Shown: positions 52,419-61,156, counted from the first letter of the stretch. The stretch is 64,000 nt of DNA from Streptomyces sp. NBC_00572 (GCF_026341815.1 NZ_JAPENX010000003.1:186001-250000), one strand, 5' to 3'. Program-made: numbers and translations. The notes: a model not told the origin generated them from the sequence alone.

Positions 52419-53434
52419 TCGTCATCCAGCTGTTGATCGGCTTCCTGACCCTGGTCGTCAACGCCTTCTTCGTCGGCGCCGAGTTCGCCCTGATCTCGGT
52501 GCGCCGCAGCCAGATCGAGCCGCTGGCCGAGGAAGGGGACCGGCGGGCGCGCAGCGTCATCTGGGGCCTCGAACACGTCTCCGCGCTGCTCGCCGCGGCG
52601 CAGCTCGGCATCACGCTCTGCACCCTGGTGCTCGGCATCGTCGCCGAGCCGGCCATCGCGCACCTGCTGGAGCCGGTCTTCGACGCGGTCGGCGTGCCGC
52701 ACGGCCTGGTCCACCCGATCTCGTTCGTGATCGCGCTGAGCGTGGCCACGTACCTGCACATGCTGCTGGGCGAGATGGTGCCGAAGAACATCGCGCTCGC
52801 CGAGCCGACGCGCACGGCGCTGCTGCTCGGCCCGCCGCTCGTGAGCTTCGCGCGGGCGCTGCGGCCGGTGATCTTCACGATCAACGCCTTCGCCAACGCA
52901 CTGCTCAGGCTGCTGCGGGTGGAGGTCAAGGACGAGGTCGCGGCGACCTTCTCGGACGACGAGCTGGCCCGCATGGTCACCGACGCAGGCGACGCCGGAC
53001 TTCTGGACGACCGGGCCGCCGAGCGGCTGCACGACGCCCTGGAACTGGGCCGACGTCCCGTACGGGATGTCGTGATGCCGGCGGAGAAGGTGGTGTACGC
53101 ACAGGTCGGCACCACTCCCGAGGAGTTGGAGGCGCTGGCGGCACGGACGGGCTACTCGCGTTTCCCGGTGGTCGACGAGGAGCGCCGGATCCTGGGCTAT
53201 CTGCACGTCAAGGACGCCCTGGACGTCTCCCCGCGCGACGAGCCGTTCCCGGTGTCCGCGCTGCGGCCGATCGCCCGGGTCCGGGCGGCCACGCCGCTGG
53301 ACGACGTCCTGACGGCGATGCGCCGCAGCCGGACGCACCTGGCGGCGGTCCTCGACGAGGACGACAAACCGGCCGGACTCGTGACGATGGAGGACGTGCT
53401 GCGGGAGCTGGTCGGCCGCCCGACGGCGCCGTAG
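52415..53434 (+). CDS. CorC/CNNM-type (hemolysin family) transporter lacking the CorC_HlyC domain
   Basis: 339 residues, ATG at 52415 overlapping the previous stop. DUF21 domain (FFVGAEFALISVRRSQIE, LGITLCTLVLGIVAEP, LGEMVPKNIALAEP) and a CBS pair (RDVVMPAEKVVYA, GYSRFPVVDE, VTMEDVLRELVG), with no C-terminal CorC_HlyC module. The paralogous, coupled pair suggests a heteromeric DUF21 transporter. The gene is followed by a strong terminator. Confidence 0.93.
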   Translation: MIVIQLLIGFLTLVVNAFFVGAEFALISVRRSQIEPLAEEGDRRARSVIWGLEHVSALLAAAQLGITLCTLVLGIVAEPAIAHLLEPVFDAVGVPHGLVHPISFVIALSVATYLHMLLGEMVPKNIALAEPTRTALLLGPPLVSFARALRPVIFTINAFANALLRLLRVEVKDEVAATFSDDELARMVTDAGDAGLLDDRAAERLHDALELGRRPVRDVVMPAEKVVYAQVGTTPEELEALAARTGYSRFPVVDEERRILGYLHVKDALDVSPRDEPFPVSALRPIARVRAATPLDDVLTAMRRSRTHLAAVLDEDDKPAGLVTMEDVLRELVGRPTAP

Positions 53435-53448
53435 CACCGGGTGACGCA

Positions 53449-53489
53449 CGGGAGGGCCCCGGGAACGCGACGTTCCCGGGGCCCTCCCG
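53449..53489 (+). terminator. Terminator after the corC pair
   Basis: Perfect 19-bp stem (53449-53467 with 53471-53489) with a 3-base loop. Confidence 0.9.
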
Positions 53490-53515
53490 CGTCCGGGCTC
53501 CGGCGGAACGTTGCG

Positions 53516-53531
53516 CATACCGCACGGTATG
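53516..53531. promoter_or_regulatory. Inverted repeat at the promoter of the GDSL hydrolase gene
   Basis: CATACC-GCAC-GGTATG with perfect 6-base arms. The right arm overlaps TATGAT (53528-53533), a likely -10 element about 10 bases before the ATG at 53543. Confidence 0.45.
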
Positions 53532-53542
53532 ATCGCTCCGCC

Positions 53543-54325
53543 ATGGAGATCAATGCCACGTACAACAGTTTCGTCGCCCTCGGCGACAGCTTCACCGAAG
53601 GCATGTCGGACCGGAAGCCCGACGGTTCCTACCGGGGCTGGGCCGACGTCCTCGCGGACCGGCTGGCCGCCCGCACGCCCGACTTCCGGTACGCCAACCT
53701 CGCCGTACGCGGCAAGCTCATCGGCCAGATCGTCGAGGAGCAGGTCGACACGGCCGCCGCGATGAAGGCCGACGTCGTGACACTCGTCGGCGGGCTCAAC
53801 GACACCCTGCGGCCCAAGGTCGACATGGGACGGGTGCGCGGGCTGCTCACCGAGGCCGTCGAGAAGCTCGTGCCCTCCTGCGGGCAGCTGGTCCTGATGC
53901 GCAGCCCCGGCCGGAACGGGCCGGTCCTGGAGCGCTTCCGCCCCCGGATGGAGGAGCTCTTCACGCACGTCGACGAGCTCGCCGCGCGGCACGGGGCCCT
54001 GGTCGTCGACCTGTACAGCGCCCCCTCGCTCGCCGACCCCCGGCTGTGGGACGTCGACCGGCTCCACCTCACCGCCGATGGGCACCGCCGGGTCGCCGAG
54101 GCCGTGTGGCAGACGCTCGGTCTGGCGCCCGAGGAGGACTGGCGGACGCCGCCGCCCCCGACCCCGCAGCCGGGCTGGGCGAGCCGCCGGGTGGCGGACG
54201 CCCGCTTCGCCAGGGAGCACCTGGGACCGTGGATCGGGCGGCGCCTCACGGGTCGCTCGTCGGGCGACGGCCGCGCGCCCAAGCGCCCGGAGCTGCTGCC
54301 GTACGAGCCGTCGACGGAGCCGTAG
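53543..54325 (+). CDS. SGNH/GDSL hydrolase
   Basis: 260 residues, ATG at 53543. Block I ALGDSFTEG (Ser nucleophile), block II Gly in YANLAVRGKLI, block III VGGLNDTLRP and block V VDRLHLTADGHRRVAEA (Asp and His) are complete. There is no signal peptide, so it is cytoplasmic. The C-terminal about 50 residues are Pro/Arg rich. Substrate unknown. The promoter lies close to the start, and the transcript may have a very short leader. Confidence 0.92.
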   Translation: MEINATYNSFVALGDSFTEGMSDRKPDGSYRGWADVLADRLAARTPDFRYANLAVRGKLIGQIVEEQVDTAAAMKADVVTLVGGLNDTLRPKVDMGRVRGLLTEAVEKLVPSCGQLVLMRSPGRNGPVLERFRPRMEELFTHVDELAARHGALVVDLYSAPSLADPRLWDVDRLHLTADGHRRVAEAVWQTLGLAPEEDWRTPPPPTPQPGWASRRVADARFAREHLGPWIGRRLTGRSSGDGRAPKRPELLPYEPSTEP

Positions 54326-54419
54326 GCCCGGCGGGCACGGCTCGGGAGCGGCGCCCGTGAGCTGCGTCTCGTAGCAAGCTCCAGGTCGGACCGTGGCGCT
54401 GGCCTGCAGAAACCGCCAG

Positions 54420-54425
54420 TAGAAT
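54420..54425 (+). promoter_or_regulatory. Probable -10 element of purB, leaderless transcript
   Basis: TAGAAT ends 8 bases before the GTG start of purB and no ribosome binding site lies between, so transcription probably begins at or next to the start codon. No clear -35 hexamer is seen at the usual distance. Confidence 0.5.
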
Positions 54426-54433
54426 CTGTCCAC

Positions 54434-55876
54434 GTGACTGCTGTGACTGCGAAGCCCCGTATCCCCAACGTCCTGGCCGGCCGCTACGCCTCCGCGGAGC
54501 TCGCCGTCCTCTGGTCCCCCGAGCAGAAGGTGAAGCTGGAGCGTCAGCTCTGGCTCGCCGTGCTGCGTGCGCAGAAGGACCTCGGGATCGAGGTTCCGGA
54601 CGCCGCGCTCGCCGACTACGAGCGCGTGCTCGACCAGGTCGACCTCGGCTCGATCGCCGAGCGCGAGAAGGTCACCCGGCACGACGTGAAGGCCCGGATC
54701 GAGGAGTTCAACGCCCTCGCCGGTCACGAGCACGTCCACAAGGGCATGACCTCGCGCGACCTCACCGAGAACGTCGAGCAGCTGCAGATCCGGCTCTCCC
54801 TGGAGCTGATGCGGGACCGTACGGTCGCCGTCCTCGGCCGCCTCGGCAAGCTGTCCGCCGAGTACGCGGAGCTGGTCATGGCCGGCCGCTCGCACAACGT
54901 CGCCGCCCAGGCCACCACCCTCGGCAAGCGTTTCGCGACCGCCGCGGACGAGCTGCTCGTGGCGTACGCCCGCCTGGAGGAGCTGCTCGGCCGCTACCCG
55001 CTGCGCGGCATCAAGGGCCCGGTCGGCACCGCCCAGGACATGCTGGACCTGCTCGGCGGCGACGCCGGCAAGCTGGCCGACCTGGAGCAGCGGATCGCCG
55101 GTCACCTCGGCTTCGCCCACGCCTTCACCTCGGTCGGCCAGGTCTACCCGCGCTCGCTGGACTACGACGTGGTCACCTCGCTGGTGCAGCTGGCCGCCGC
55201 CCCCTCGTCGATCGCCAAGACGATCCGTCTGATGGCGGGCCACGAGCTGGTCACCGAGGGCTTCAAGCCCGGCCAGGTCGGCTCCTCCGCGATGCCGCAC
55301 AAGATGAACACCCGCTCCTGCGAGCGCGTCAACGGCCTCATGGTCATCCTGCGCGGCTACGCGTCGATGACCGGCGAGCTGGCCGGCGACCAGTGGAACG
55401 AGGGCGACGTGTCCTGCTCCGTGGTCCGCCGGGTCGCGCTGCCCGACGCGTTCTTCGCGCTCGACGGTCTCCTGGAGACCTTCCTCACCGTGCTCGACGA
55501 GTTCGGCGCCTTCCCCGCCGTCGTCGCCCGCGAGCTCGACCGCTACCTGCCCTTCCTGGCGACCACCAAGGTCCTCATGGGCGCCGTGCGCGCCGGGGTC
55601 GGCCGCGAGGTCGCCCACGAGGCCATCAAGGAGAACGCCGTCGCCTCCGCCCTCGCGATGCGCGAGCAGGGCGCCGAGCGCAACGAGCTGCTCGACAAGC
55701 TGGCTGCCGACGAGCGGATCCCGCTGGACCGGGCGCAGCTCGACGAGCTGATGGCGGACAAGCTGTCCTTCACCGGCGCCGCCGCCGACCAGGTCGCGTC
55801 CGTGGTCTCCCGTATCGAGGAGATCCTCAAGCAGCACCCCGAGGCCGCCGCCTACGCCCCCGGCGCGATCCTCTGA
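54434..55876 (+). CDS. purB: Adenylosuccinate lyase
   Basis: 480 residues, GTG at 54434. Fumarase/aspartase superfamily signature GSSAMPHKMNTRSCERV, with HKGMTSRDLTENVEQ and a catalytic block AGRSHNVAAQATTLGKR (His is the general acid/base). It acts twice in purine synthesis, on SAICAR and adenylosuccinate. The mug-like gene follows with overlap of its stop. Confidence 0.95.
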   Translation: MTAVTAKPRIPNVLAGRYASAELAVLWSPEQKVKLERQLWLAVLRAQKDLGIEVPDAALADYERVLDQVDLGSIAEREKVTRHDVKARIEEFNALAGHEHVHKGMTSRDLTENVEQLQIRLSLELMRDRTVAVLGRLGKLSAEYAELVMAGRSHNVAAQATTLGKRFATAADELLVAYARLEELLGRYPLRGIKGPVGTAQDMLDLLGGDAGKLADLEQRIAGHLGFAHAFTSVGQVYPRSLDYDVVTSLVQLAAAPSSIAKTIRLMAGHELVTEGFKPGQVGSSAMPHKMNTRSCERVNGLMVILRGYASMTGELAGDQWNEGDVSCSVVRRVALPDAFFALDGLLETFLTVLDEFGAFPAVVARELDRYLPFLATTKVLMGAVRAGVGREVAHEAIKENAVASALAMREQGAERNELLDKLAADERIPLDRAQLDELMADKLSFTGAAADQVASVVSRIEEILKQHPEAAAYAPGAIL

Positions 55877-56430
55877 CCGGGACTCCCCGGTTCACCAAGG
55901 AGCAGCTGGAGGCCGCCCGCGACCGCGTCGTTCCCGACGTGGTGGCGGGCGGCCTTTCGGTGCTGTTCTGCGGGATCAACCCGGGTCTCATGACCGCGGC
56001 GACGGGCTTTCACTTCGCCCGTCCCGGCAACCGGTTCTGGCCGGTGCTCCATCTGTCCGGGTTCACCCCACGGCAGCTGCGGCCGGACGAGCAGGAGGAG
56101 CTCCTGTCGCACGGTCTCGGGATCACGAACGTGGTGGCGCGGGCGACCGCGCGGGCCGACGAACTGACACGTGAGGAGTACCGCGAGGGCGGGCGGATCC
56201 TGACCGGGAAGGTGGAGCGGCTCGCGCCCCGCTGGCTCGCGGTCGTCGGTGTGACCGCGTACCGCACGGCGTTCGGCGAGCCCAAGGCGGCCATCGGGCC
56301 GCAGGAGCGCATGATCGGATCCACCCGGGTCTGGGCGCTGCCCAACCCGAGCGGCCTGAACGCGCACTGGACCGCGGCGACGATGGCCGAGGAGTACGCC
56401 CGCCTCCGAGAGGCCGCGCAGGCTCCCTGA
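55873..56430 (+). CDS. mug: Mug-type G:T/U mismatch-specific DNA glycosylase
   Basis: 185 residues if counted from the CTG at 55873, which overlaps the purB stop (CTGA). No ATG, GTG or TTG occurs in this frame between the preceding purB codons and the conserved fold, except GTG codons at 55939 and 55942, which would leave only 5-6 residues before the first core strand and have no ribosome binding site. Motifs: LFCGINPGLMTAATGFHF, NRFWPVLHLSGFT, GITNVVARATA and LPNPSGLNAHW. It excises U, T or ethenocytosine opposite G. Start codon uncertain. Confidence 0.85.
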   Translation: MTGTPRFTKEQLEAARDRVVPDVVAGGLSVLFCGINPGLMTAATGFHFARPGNRFWPVLHLSGFTPRQLRPDEQEELLSHGLGITNVVARATARADELTREEYREGGRILTGKVERLAPRWLAVVGVTAYRTAFGEPKAAIGPQERMIGSTRVWALPNPSGLNAHWTAATMAEEYARLREAAQAP

Positions 56431-56460
56431 GGAGGCTGGGGCGTCACCCAGGCCCTGGAC

Positions 56461-56877
56461 TCACCGTCCCTCGGGCGGTTCCACCGTGGTGGCCACGGCG
56501 AGAAGCTGGAACGGCAGCTCCGTGTCCCACTGGGAGACGCCGAGGCCGATCCAGTACCCGTCGACCCGCCACAGCCACAGCTCCGGGGTGTGGGCACTGA
56601 GCGACGCCCAGGGCTCGAGTATCGGCTCCCCGTCCAGGCTCCTCTCCAGGACGGGCCCCAGGTCGAGATCCCGGGGCGGGCCCCAGCGCGCGGTGAGCAG
56701 GGCGGCGAGCCCGTCCCGTTCCGCTTGGTACTGGTCCTCGACGATCTCGCGGCGCGTGCCGTCGTCCTCCCAGAACTCCTCGCTCGTCGCGAGCTCCGCC
56801 AGGTGGAAGTCCGGTCCGCCGTCGAACCCCCGGGCCCGAAGCACGTCGATCGCCGCCAGTTGGCCTGCCGTGGTCAT
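56461..56877 (-). CDS. Hypothetical protein
   Basis: 138 residues from the ATG at 56877, with only a weak G-rich site upstream. Soluble, acidic, Trp rich (ELWLWRVDGYWIGLGVSQWD), with DYQxExxxLxxLLxxRWG-like spacing (DQYQAERDGLAALLTARWGP) seen in Streptomyces proteins of unknown role. No family recognised. Confidence 0.7.
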   Translation of the reverse strand: MTTAGQLAAIDVLRARGFDGGPDFHLAELATSEEFWEDDGTRREIVEDQYQAERDGLAALLTARWGPPRDLDLGPVLERSLDGEPILEPWASLSAHTPELWLWRVDGYWIGLGVSQWDTELPFQLLAVATTVEPPEGR

Positions 56878-57051
56878 GAACCCAGTAAAGCCCCCACCAC
56901 TGACAGTTGGCGCCGCGTCAGGAACGGCGGACCGACGGCGGCGGGCCCCGGGCCGGGGGCGGATCCGGTGCGTGGTGGGGGCGGCACTCGCCGCGACCGT
57001 GCCCATTGAGTACCATCCGCCGAAGAGGTGCACGAGCTGGGAGGACACACT

Positions 57052-58209
57052 GTGGGGCGGCTGACCGGCGGGGATCCGTCTCTGCTGCGGCGGATCAACT
57101 CCGCGGTGGTACTCCATGCGCTGCGTGGCGCCGACGCGCCCACGCTCACGGACCTGACCCGGATCACGGGCCTCTCACGGCCCACGGTCGAAGGGGTCGT
57201 CGAGGGACTCATGGAGGGCGGTCTCGTCGTCGAGGCGGCGCCCGAGGAGGGCGAGGCCCGACGGCAGGGGCGTCCGGCGCGGAGGTTCCGCTTCCGCGCG
57301 GAGGCCGGTCATCTGCTCGGCATCGAGATCGGCCCGCACCGGGTCGCCGCGCTGCTCTCCGGTCTGGACGGGCGCATCATCGGCGCCGGGTCGCGCGAGG
57401 TGTCGGAGACGGCGCCCGAGGACGAGCGCCTCGACCGGGTGCGTACGGTCGTCGCCGACGTGCTGCGCAGGGCCGGGGTCGCCCGGTCCAATCTGCGGGC
57501 GGTCGGCGTCGGCACCCCCGGCATCGTGGAGGCCGACGGAACGGTCCGCCTCGGTACGGCGCTGCCGGGCTGGACGGGTCTCGCGCTCGGCGAGCGGCTG
57601 CGGCGCTCCTTCAAGTGCCCGGTGATCGTGGAGAACGACGCGAACGCGGCGGCCGTCGCCGAGCACTGGAAGGGTGCCGCGACCGACTCCGACGACATCG
57701 TCTTCGTACTGGCCGGGCTGAGCCCGGGCGCTGGTTCGCTGATCGGCGGCCGGCTGCACCGCGGCTTCGGCGGCGCGGCCGGGGAGATCGGCGCCCTGCA
57801 CCTGCTCGGCCGGGGCGTGACCCCCGAGCATCTGCTGTCGACGACGGACGAGCCGCTGCACCCGCTGGACGAGCAGGCGGTCGCCGAGGTGTTCGCGCTG
57901 GCCCGGAAGGGCGACGCGCGCGCGGAGGCGGCGGTGGAGCGGTTCATCCAGCGGCTCGTGCACGACGTGGCGGCCCTGGTGCTCGCGATCGACCCCGAGC
58001 TGGTGGTCGTCGGCGGCTGGGCGGCCGGCCTGGACGGCGTGCTCCAGCCGCTCCGGGAGGAGCTGGCCCGGTTCTGTCTGCGGCCGCCGCGGGTGGTGCT
58101 GTCCCTGCTCGGCGAGGCCGCCGTGGGGACGGGTGCGCTGCGGCTCGCCCTCGACCACGTCGAGGAGCAGCTGTTCGCGGTCGACGGCACGGTGACGGCC
58201 CGCCGCTAG
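57052..58209 (+). CDS. ROK-family transcriptional regulator
   Basis: 385 residues from the GTG at 57052, with GGGAGG 7 bases upstream (a GTG at 57028 lacks one). An N-terminal winged helix (LTDLTRITGLSRPTVEGVVE) precedes a ROK domain with VGVGTPGIVEADG and VENDANAAAVAE. The glycine-rich phosphate loop normally DxGGTK is IEIGPHRVA, and the zinc motif CxCGxxGC is absent, so it is unlikely to be an active sugar kinase. Control of a sugar or aminosugar regulon is the family expectation. A GntR regulator converges on it from the right. Confidence 0.88.
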   Translation: MGRLTGGDPSLLRRINSAVVLHALRGADAPTLTDLTRITGLSRPTVEGVVEGLMEGGLVVEAAPEEGEARRQGRPARRFRFRAEAGHLLGIEIGPHRVAALLSGLDGRIIGAGSREVSETAPEDERLDRVRTVVADVLRRAGVARSNLRAVGVGTPGIVEADGTVRLGTALPGWTGLALGERLRRSFKCPVIVENDANAAAVAEHWKGAATDSDDIVFVLAGLSPGAGSLIGGRLHRGFGGAAGEIGALHLLGRGVTPEHLLSTTDEPLHPLDEQAVAEVFALARKGDARAEAAVERFIQRLVHDVAALVLAIDPELVVVGGWAAGLDGVLQPLREELARFCLRPPRVVLSLLGEAAVGTGALRLALDHVEEQLFAVDGTVTARR

Positions 58210-58274
58210 GGGGTGTCTTGGGGATTCCCTCGCGACGGGCCGTCGGCCGGTGTTCGGTGTTCGTGGGAGGGGCG

Positions 58275-59015
58275 CTACGAGGCCATCACCAGGTCGACCG
58301 AGTCGCCGAAGGTGAGGCGGCAGGTGTCGGCGCGGTAGGTGGCCACGGAGACGGCGGCGGTACGCCCTCCGGAGAGGTAGCGGGTCGTCACGACGAGCAC
58401 GGGCGCACCCGGCAGCCGGTCGAGCTCCTTGGCGTCGTCGGCGCGGGCGGAGCCGAGCTCCACGGAGCGGTCCTGGCCGTCGAGGGCGAGGTGCTGGAGT
58501 TCGCGGAGCACGGCACGGGCGCGGGCGGCCCCGGCGGGCGCGTCGATGGCGCTGAGGCCCGGGACGGAGCCGGCGGGCACGTACAGCAGCTCGGCGGCGA
58601 CCGGCTGGCCCTGGCTGACGCGGATGCGGCGGACGATGTGCACCCGCTCCTCGGCGCCGCTCTCCAGGACGCGCGCGACGGCGGCCGGGGCCACGTCGGC
58701 GGCGGAGTCCAGGGACTGCCAGGCCTCGTCCCCGACCCCCGGCCAGGCGTGCTGGGTGGTGGAGACGTCGACGCCGACGCGCGGCGGGGCGACCGTGGTG
58801 CCGACGCCGCGACGGCGCTGTAGACGGCCTTCCAGCTCCAGCTGCTCCAGGGCCTGGCGGAGCGTGGCACGGGCGACGCCGAAGCGTGCCGCCAGCTCGC
58901 GCTCGTTGGGGAGGATCTCCCCGACCGCGAAGTCCGAGTCGAGTGCTTCGCCGATCACTGTCTTGAGGTGCTGGTACTTCGGCTCCGGTACCGATGCCAG
59001 CTGCGTGGTCCCCAC
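58275..59015 (-). CDS. GntR family (HutC/UTRA) regulator, DasR-like
   Basis: 246 residues. The GTG at 59015 is preferred to the TTG at 59030 because GGAGG lies 6 bases upstream. Winged helix with NERELAARFGVARATLRQAL and GVGTTVAPPRVGVD, then a UTRA ligand domain (ERVHIVRRIRVSQGQPVAAE). UTRA regulators of the DasR type sense aminosugar phosphates. A DasR-like palindrome overlaps the promoter, so it probably represses itself. Confidence 0.9.
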   Translation of the reverse strand: MGTTQLASVPEPKYQHLKTVIGEALDSDFAVGEILPNERELAARFGVARATLRQALEQLELEGRLQRRRGVGTTVAPPRVGVDVSTTQHAWPGVGDEAWQSLDSAADVAPAAVARVLESGAEERVHIVRRIRVSQGQPVAAELLYVPAGSVPGLSAIDAPAGAARARAVLRELQHLALDGQDRSVELGSARADDAKELDRLPGAPVLVVTTRYLSGGRTAAVSVATYRADTCRLTFGDSVDLVMAS

Positions 59016-59095
59016 CCTGATCCTCCGCAATTCGCCGTGTCCCGCGGCGTTTTTCCGCGCCCTTGTTTATTAAAGGTTCCTGCACTAACTCTGCG

Positions 59096-59130
59096 ACCAT
59101 AAGGCGAGCCAATCCCTTGGTCAAGACCAA
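59096..59130 (-). promoter_or_regulatory. GntR gene promoter with overlapping DasR-like operator
   Basis: On the minus strand, TTGACC (59124-59119), a 17-base spacer and TATGGT (59101-59096) form a good housekeeping promoter. A perfect 14-base palindrome TTGGTCAAGACCAA (59117-59130) covers the -35. It closely matches the core of the DasR site (TGGTC-nn-GACCA). Confidence 0.75.
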
Positions 59131-59213
59131 TCCTCTGTCGAACGCCCCTGAATGTGACCCTCTGACCTAGATCGTTCACAGGACGTTCGCATCCCCGTGA
59201 GCCCCGCGCAGCG

Positions 59214-59245
59214 AAAAACCCCGCCTCCCGGGGTGGGAGGCGGGG
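59214..59245 (-). terminator. Intrinsic terminator of the sigma factor gene
   Basis: Perfect 11-bp stem CCCCGCCTCCC (59219-59229) with 59235-59245, followed on the minus strand by TTTTT. Confidence 0.92.
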
Positions 59246-59297
59246 CAAGTTCCGGCCGATCGGCGTGATCGGTTCGGTCGAGGCGGTCCTTCGGACC

Positions 59298-60200
59298 TCA
59301 GAGGGCCGCGGCGTCGGCGAGGCCCTGGAGCTTGTCGGGGTTGCGGATGATGTAGACGCACTGGACGCGCCCGTCGAGCACCTCGATCTGGAAGACGGAG
59401 TCCGGCTTTCCGTCGGCGAGGGCGAGGAGGGCGGGGGCGCCGTTGAGTTCGACGAAGCGGAACTCGAACCGCTCGTCGGCACCTTGGGCGGTGGCGTGGA
59501 GGAAGCGGCCGACCTTGTCGGCGCTGTCGATGATCCGCAGCGGCGCCTTGGACTTGCCGCCGCTGTCGCCGACGAGCCGTACGTCCGGGGCGAGCAGGGC
59601 GAGCAGGCCGGCGAGGTCGCCGCCCGCCGCGGCGGAGAGGAAGCGCTCGGTGAGGTCGCGGCGCTCGGTCGGGTCGACGTCGTAGCGCGGCTTGCCCTCG
59701 TCGACGTGGCGGCGGGCGCGCCCGGCGAGCTGGCGTACGGCCGCCTCGGAGCGGTCCAGCGCCGTGGCGATCTCCCCGTACGGGAAGCCGAAGGCCTCGC
59801 GCAGCACGAAGACGGCCCGCTCCAGCGGGGAGAGGGATTCGAGGACGACGAGGACCGCGAGCGAGACGGAGTCGGCGAGCAGGGCACGCTCGGCCGTGTC
59901 GGGCGCGGTCGGTCCGAAGTCGGTGACCACGGGCTCGGGCAGCCAGGGGCCGACGTAGGACTCGCGGCGCGCCTGGGCCTGCCGGAGGCGGTCGATGGCG
60001 AGCCGTGTCGTGATCCGTACGAGGAAGGCGCGGGGCTCGCGGACCTTGGCACGGTCCTCGGCGGTCCAGCGCAGCCAGGCCTCCTGGACGACGTCCTCGG
60101 CGTCGGCCGCGCGGCCGAGCATCCGGTAGGCGACGCCGAGGAGCATCGAGCGGTGCTCCTCGAAGAGTTCGGTCAGGGTGTCGGTCGCAATGTCAGGCAC
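59298..60200 (-). CDS. ECF RNA polymerase sigma factor, ECF41 group
   Basis: 300 residues from the GTG at 60200 (a GTG at 60218 is possible). Region 2 (YRMLGRAADAEDVVQEAWLRW) and region 4 (LSPLERAVFVLREAFGFPYG, EIATALDRSEAAVRQLAGRA) are followed by a SnoaL-like extension of about 100 residues with the NPDKL motif near the end, the marker of ECF41, whose extension tunes activity in place of an anti-sigma factor. ECF41 genes usually sit beside a COE-type oxidoreductase or decarboxylase; here the divergent neighbour is an alpha/beta hydrolase. No ECF41-type promoter was found in the shared region. Confidence 0.92.
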   Translation of the reverse strand: MPDIATDTLTELFEEHRSMLLGVAYRMLGRAADAEDVVQEAWLRWTAEDRAKVREPRAFLVRITTRLAIDRLRQAQARRESYVGPWLPEPVVTDFGPTAPDTAERALLADSVSLAVLVVLESLSPLERAVFVLREAFGFPYGEIATALDRSEAAVRQLAGRARRHVDEGKPRYDVDPTERRDLTERFLSAAAGGDLAGLLALLAPDVRLVGDSGGKSKAPLRIIDSADKVGRFLHATAQGADERFEFRFVELNGAPALLALADGKPDSVFQIEVLDGRVQCVYIIRNPDKLQGLADAAAL

Positions 60201-60322
60201 CTGTCCATCCCAGCCCACGTTCGGCTGTCTGTCCAGTTTCGGCCGGGGGTCTTGAACTCCAGGCTACTGATCGGTAATTCTCACTGACAGGACGTCTAAA
60301 AGCTTCAGGACAGGGAGTCCGC

Positions 60323-61156
60323 ATGCCCGAACGGATCGCGTTCACGATCGAGACCCCGGCGGGCCCCCGCACGGCCTCCCTCACGTACGAACGCCGCGGC
60401 TCCGGTGAACCGCTGCTCCTCCTGCACGGCATCGGGCACCACTGGCAGGCCTGGGAGCCCGTCCTCGACATCCTGGCCGGCGAGCGGGACGTGATCGCCG
60501 TCGACCTGCCCGGCTTCGGCGCATCGGACAAGCTGCCCGACGGCTGCCCCTACGACCTGTCCACCGTCGGGAGCGTGCTCGGCGCCTTCTGCGAGGCCAT
60601 CGGGATCGAGCGCCCGCACGTGGCGGGGAACTCGCTCGGCGGGCTGCTCGCCCTGCAGCTCGGCAGGGAGAAGCTGGTGCGCTCGGTCACCGCCCTCTCC
60701 CCCGCCGGCTTCTGGTCGGAGGGCGAACGGCGGTACGCCTTCGTGACGCTGCGGGCCATGCGGGGCGCGGCGAGGTCGCTGCCCGTACCGGTGATCGAGC
60801 GCCTCTCCCGTACGTCCGCCGGGCGCGCGGTGCTCACCAGCACCATCTACGCACGCCCGGGGCGCCGTTCACCCTCGGCCGTCCACGCCGAGACGCTCGC
60901 GCTGCGCGGGGCCACCGGCTTCCGGCAGACCCTGGCCGCCGGCGGGAGCGTGCGCTTCCGCGACGACCTCCCCGCCGTGCCCGTCACCGTGGCCTGGGGC
61001 ACCCGCGACCGGCTGCTCCTGCCCCGGCAGGGCATCCGCGCCAAGCACACCATTCCCGCCGCGCGGCTCGTCCGGCTGCCCGGCTGCGGTCATGTGCCCA
61101 TGAGCGACGACCCGGCTCTCGTCGCGCGGGTGATCCTGGACGGCAGCAGCCTCTGA
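60323..61156 (+). CDS. Alpha/beta hydrolase
   Basis: 277 residues, ATG at 60323 with CAGGGAG upstream. Oxyanion block LLLHGIGHHW, nucleophile GNSLGG, acid in AWGTRDRLLLP and His in LPGCGHVPMSDDP give a complete triad. Resembles esterases/epoxide hydrolase-like enzymes; substrate unknown. It is divergent from the ECF41 gene. Its last 288 bases are overlapped on the other strand by the EamA transporter frame. Confidence 0.9.
   Translation: MPERIAFTIETPAGPRTASLTYERRGSGEPLLLLHGIGHHWQAWEPVLDILAGERDVIAVDLPGFGASDKLPDGCPYDLSTVGSVLGAFCEAIGIERPHVAGNSLGGLLALQLGREKLVRSVTALSPAGFWSEGERRYAFVTLRAMRGAARSLPVPVIERLSRTSAGRAVLTSTIYARPGRRSPSAVHAETLALRGATGFRQTLAAGGSVRFRDDLPAVPVTVAWGTRDRLLLPRQGIRAKHTIPAARLVRLPGCGHVPMSDDPALVARVILDGSSL

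Noticed and set aside
51833..55837. A 1334-codon open frame on the minus strand
   Set aside because: It runs antisense through the corC pair, the GDSL hydrolase gene and purB, has no recognisable domain, and is the usual artefact of GC-biased third positions.
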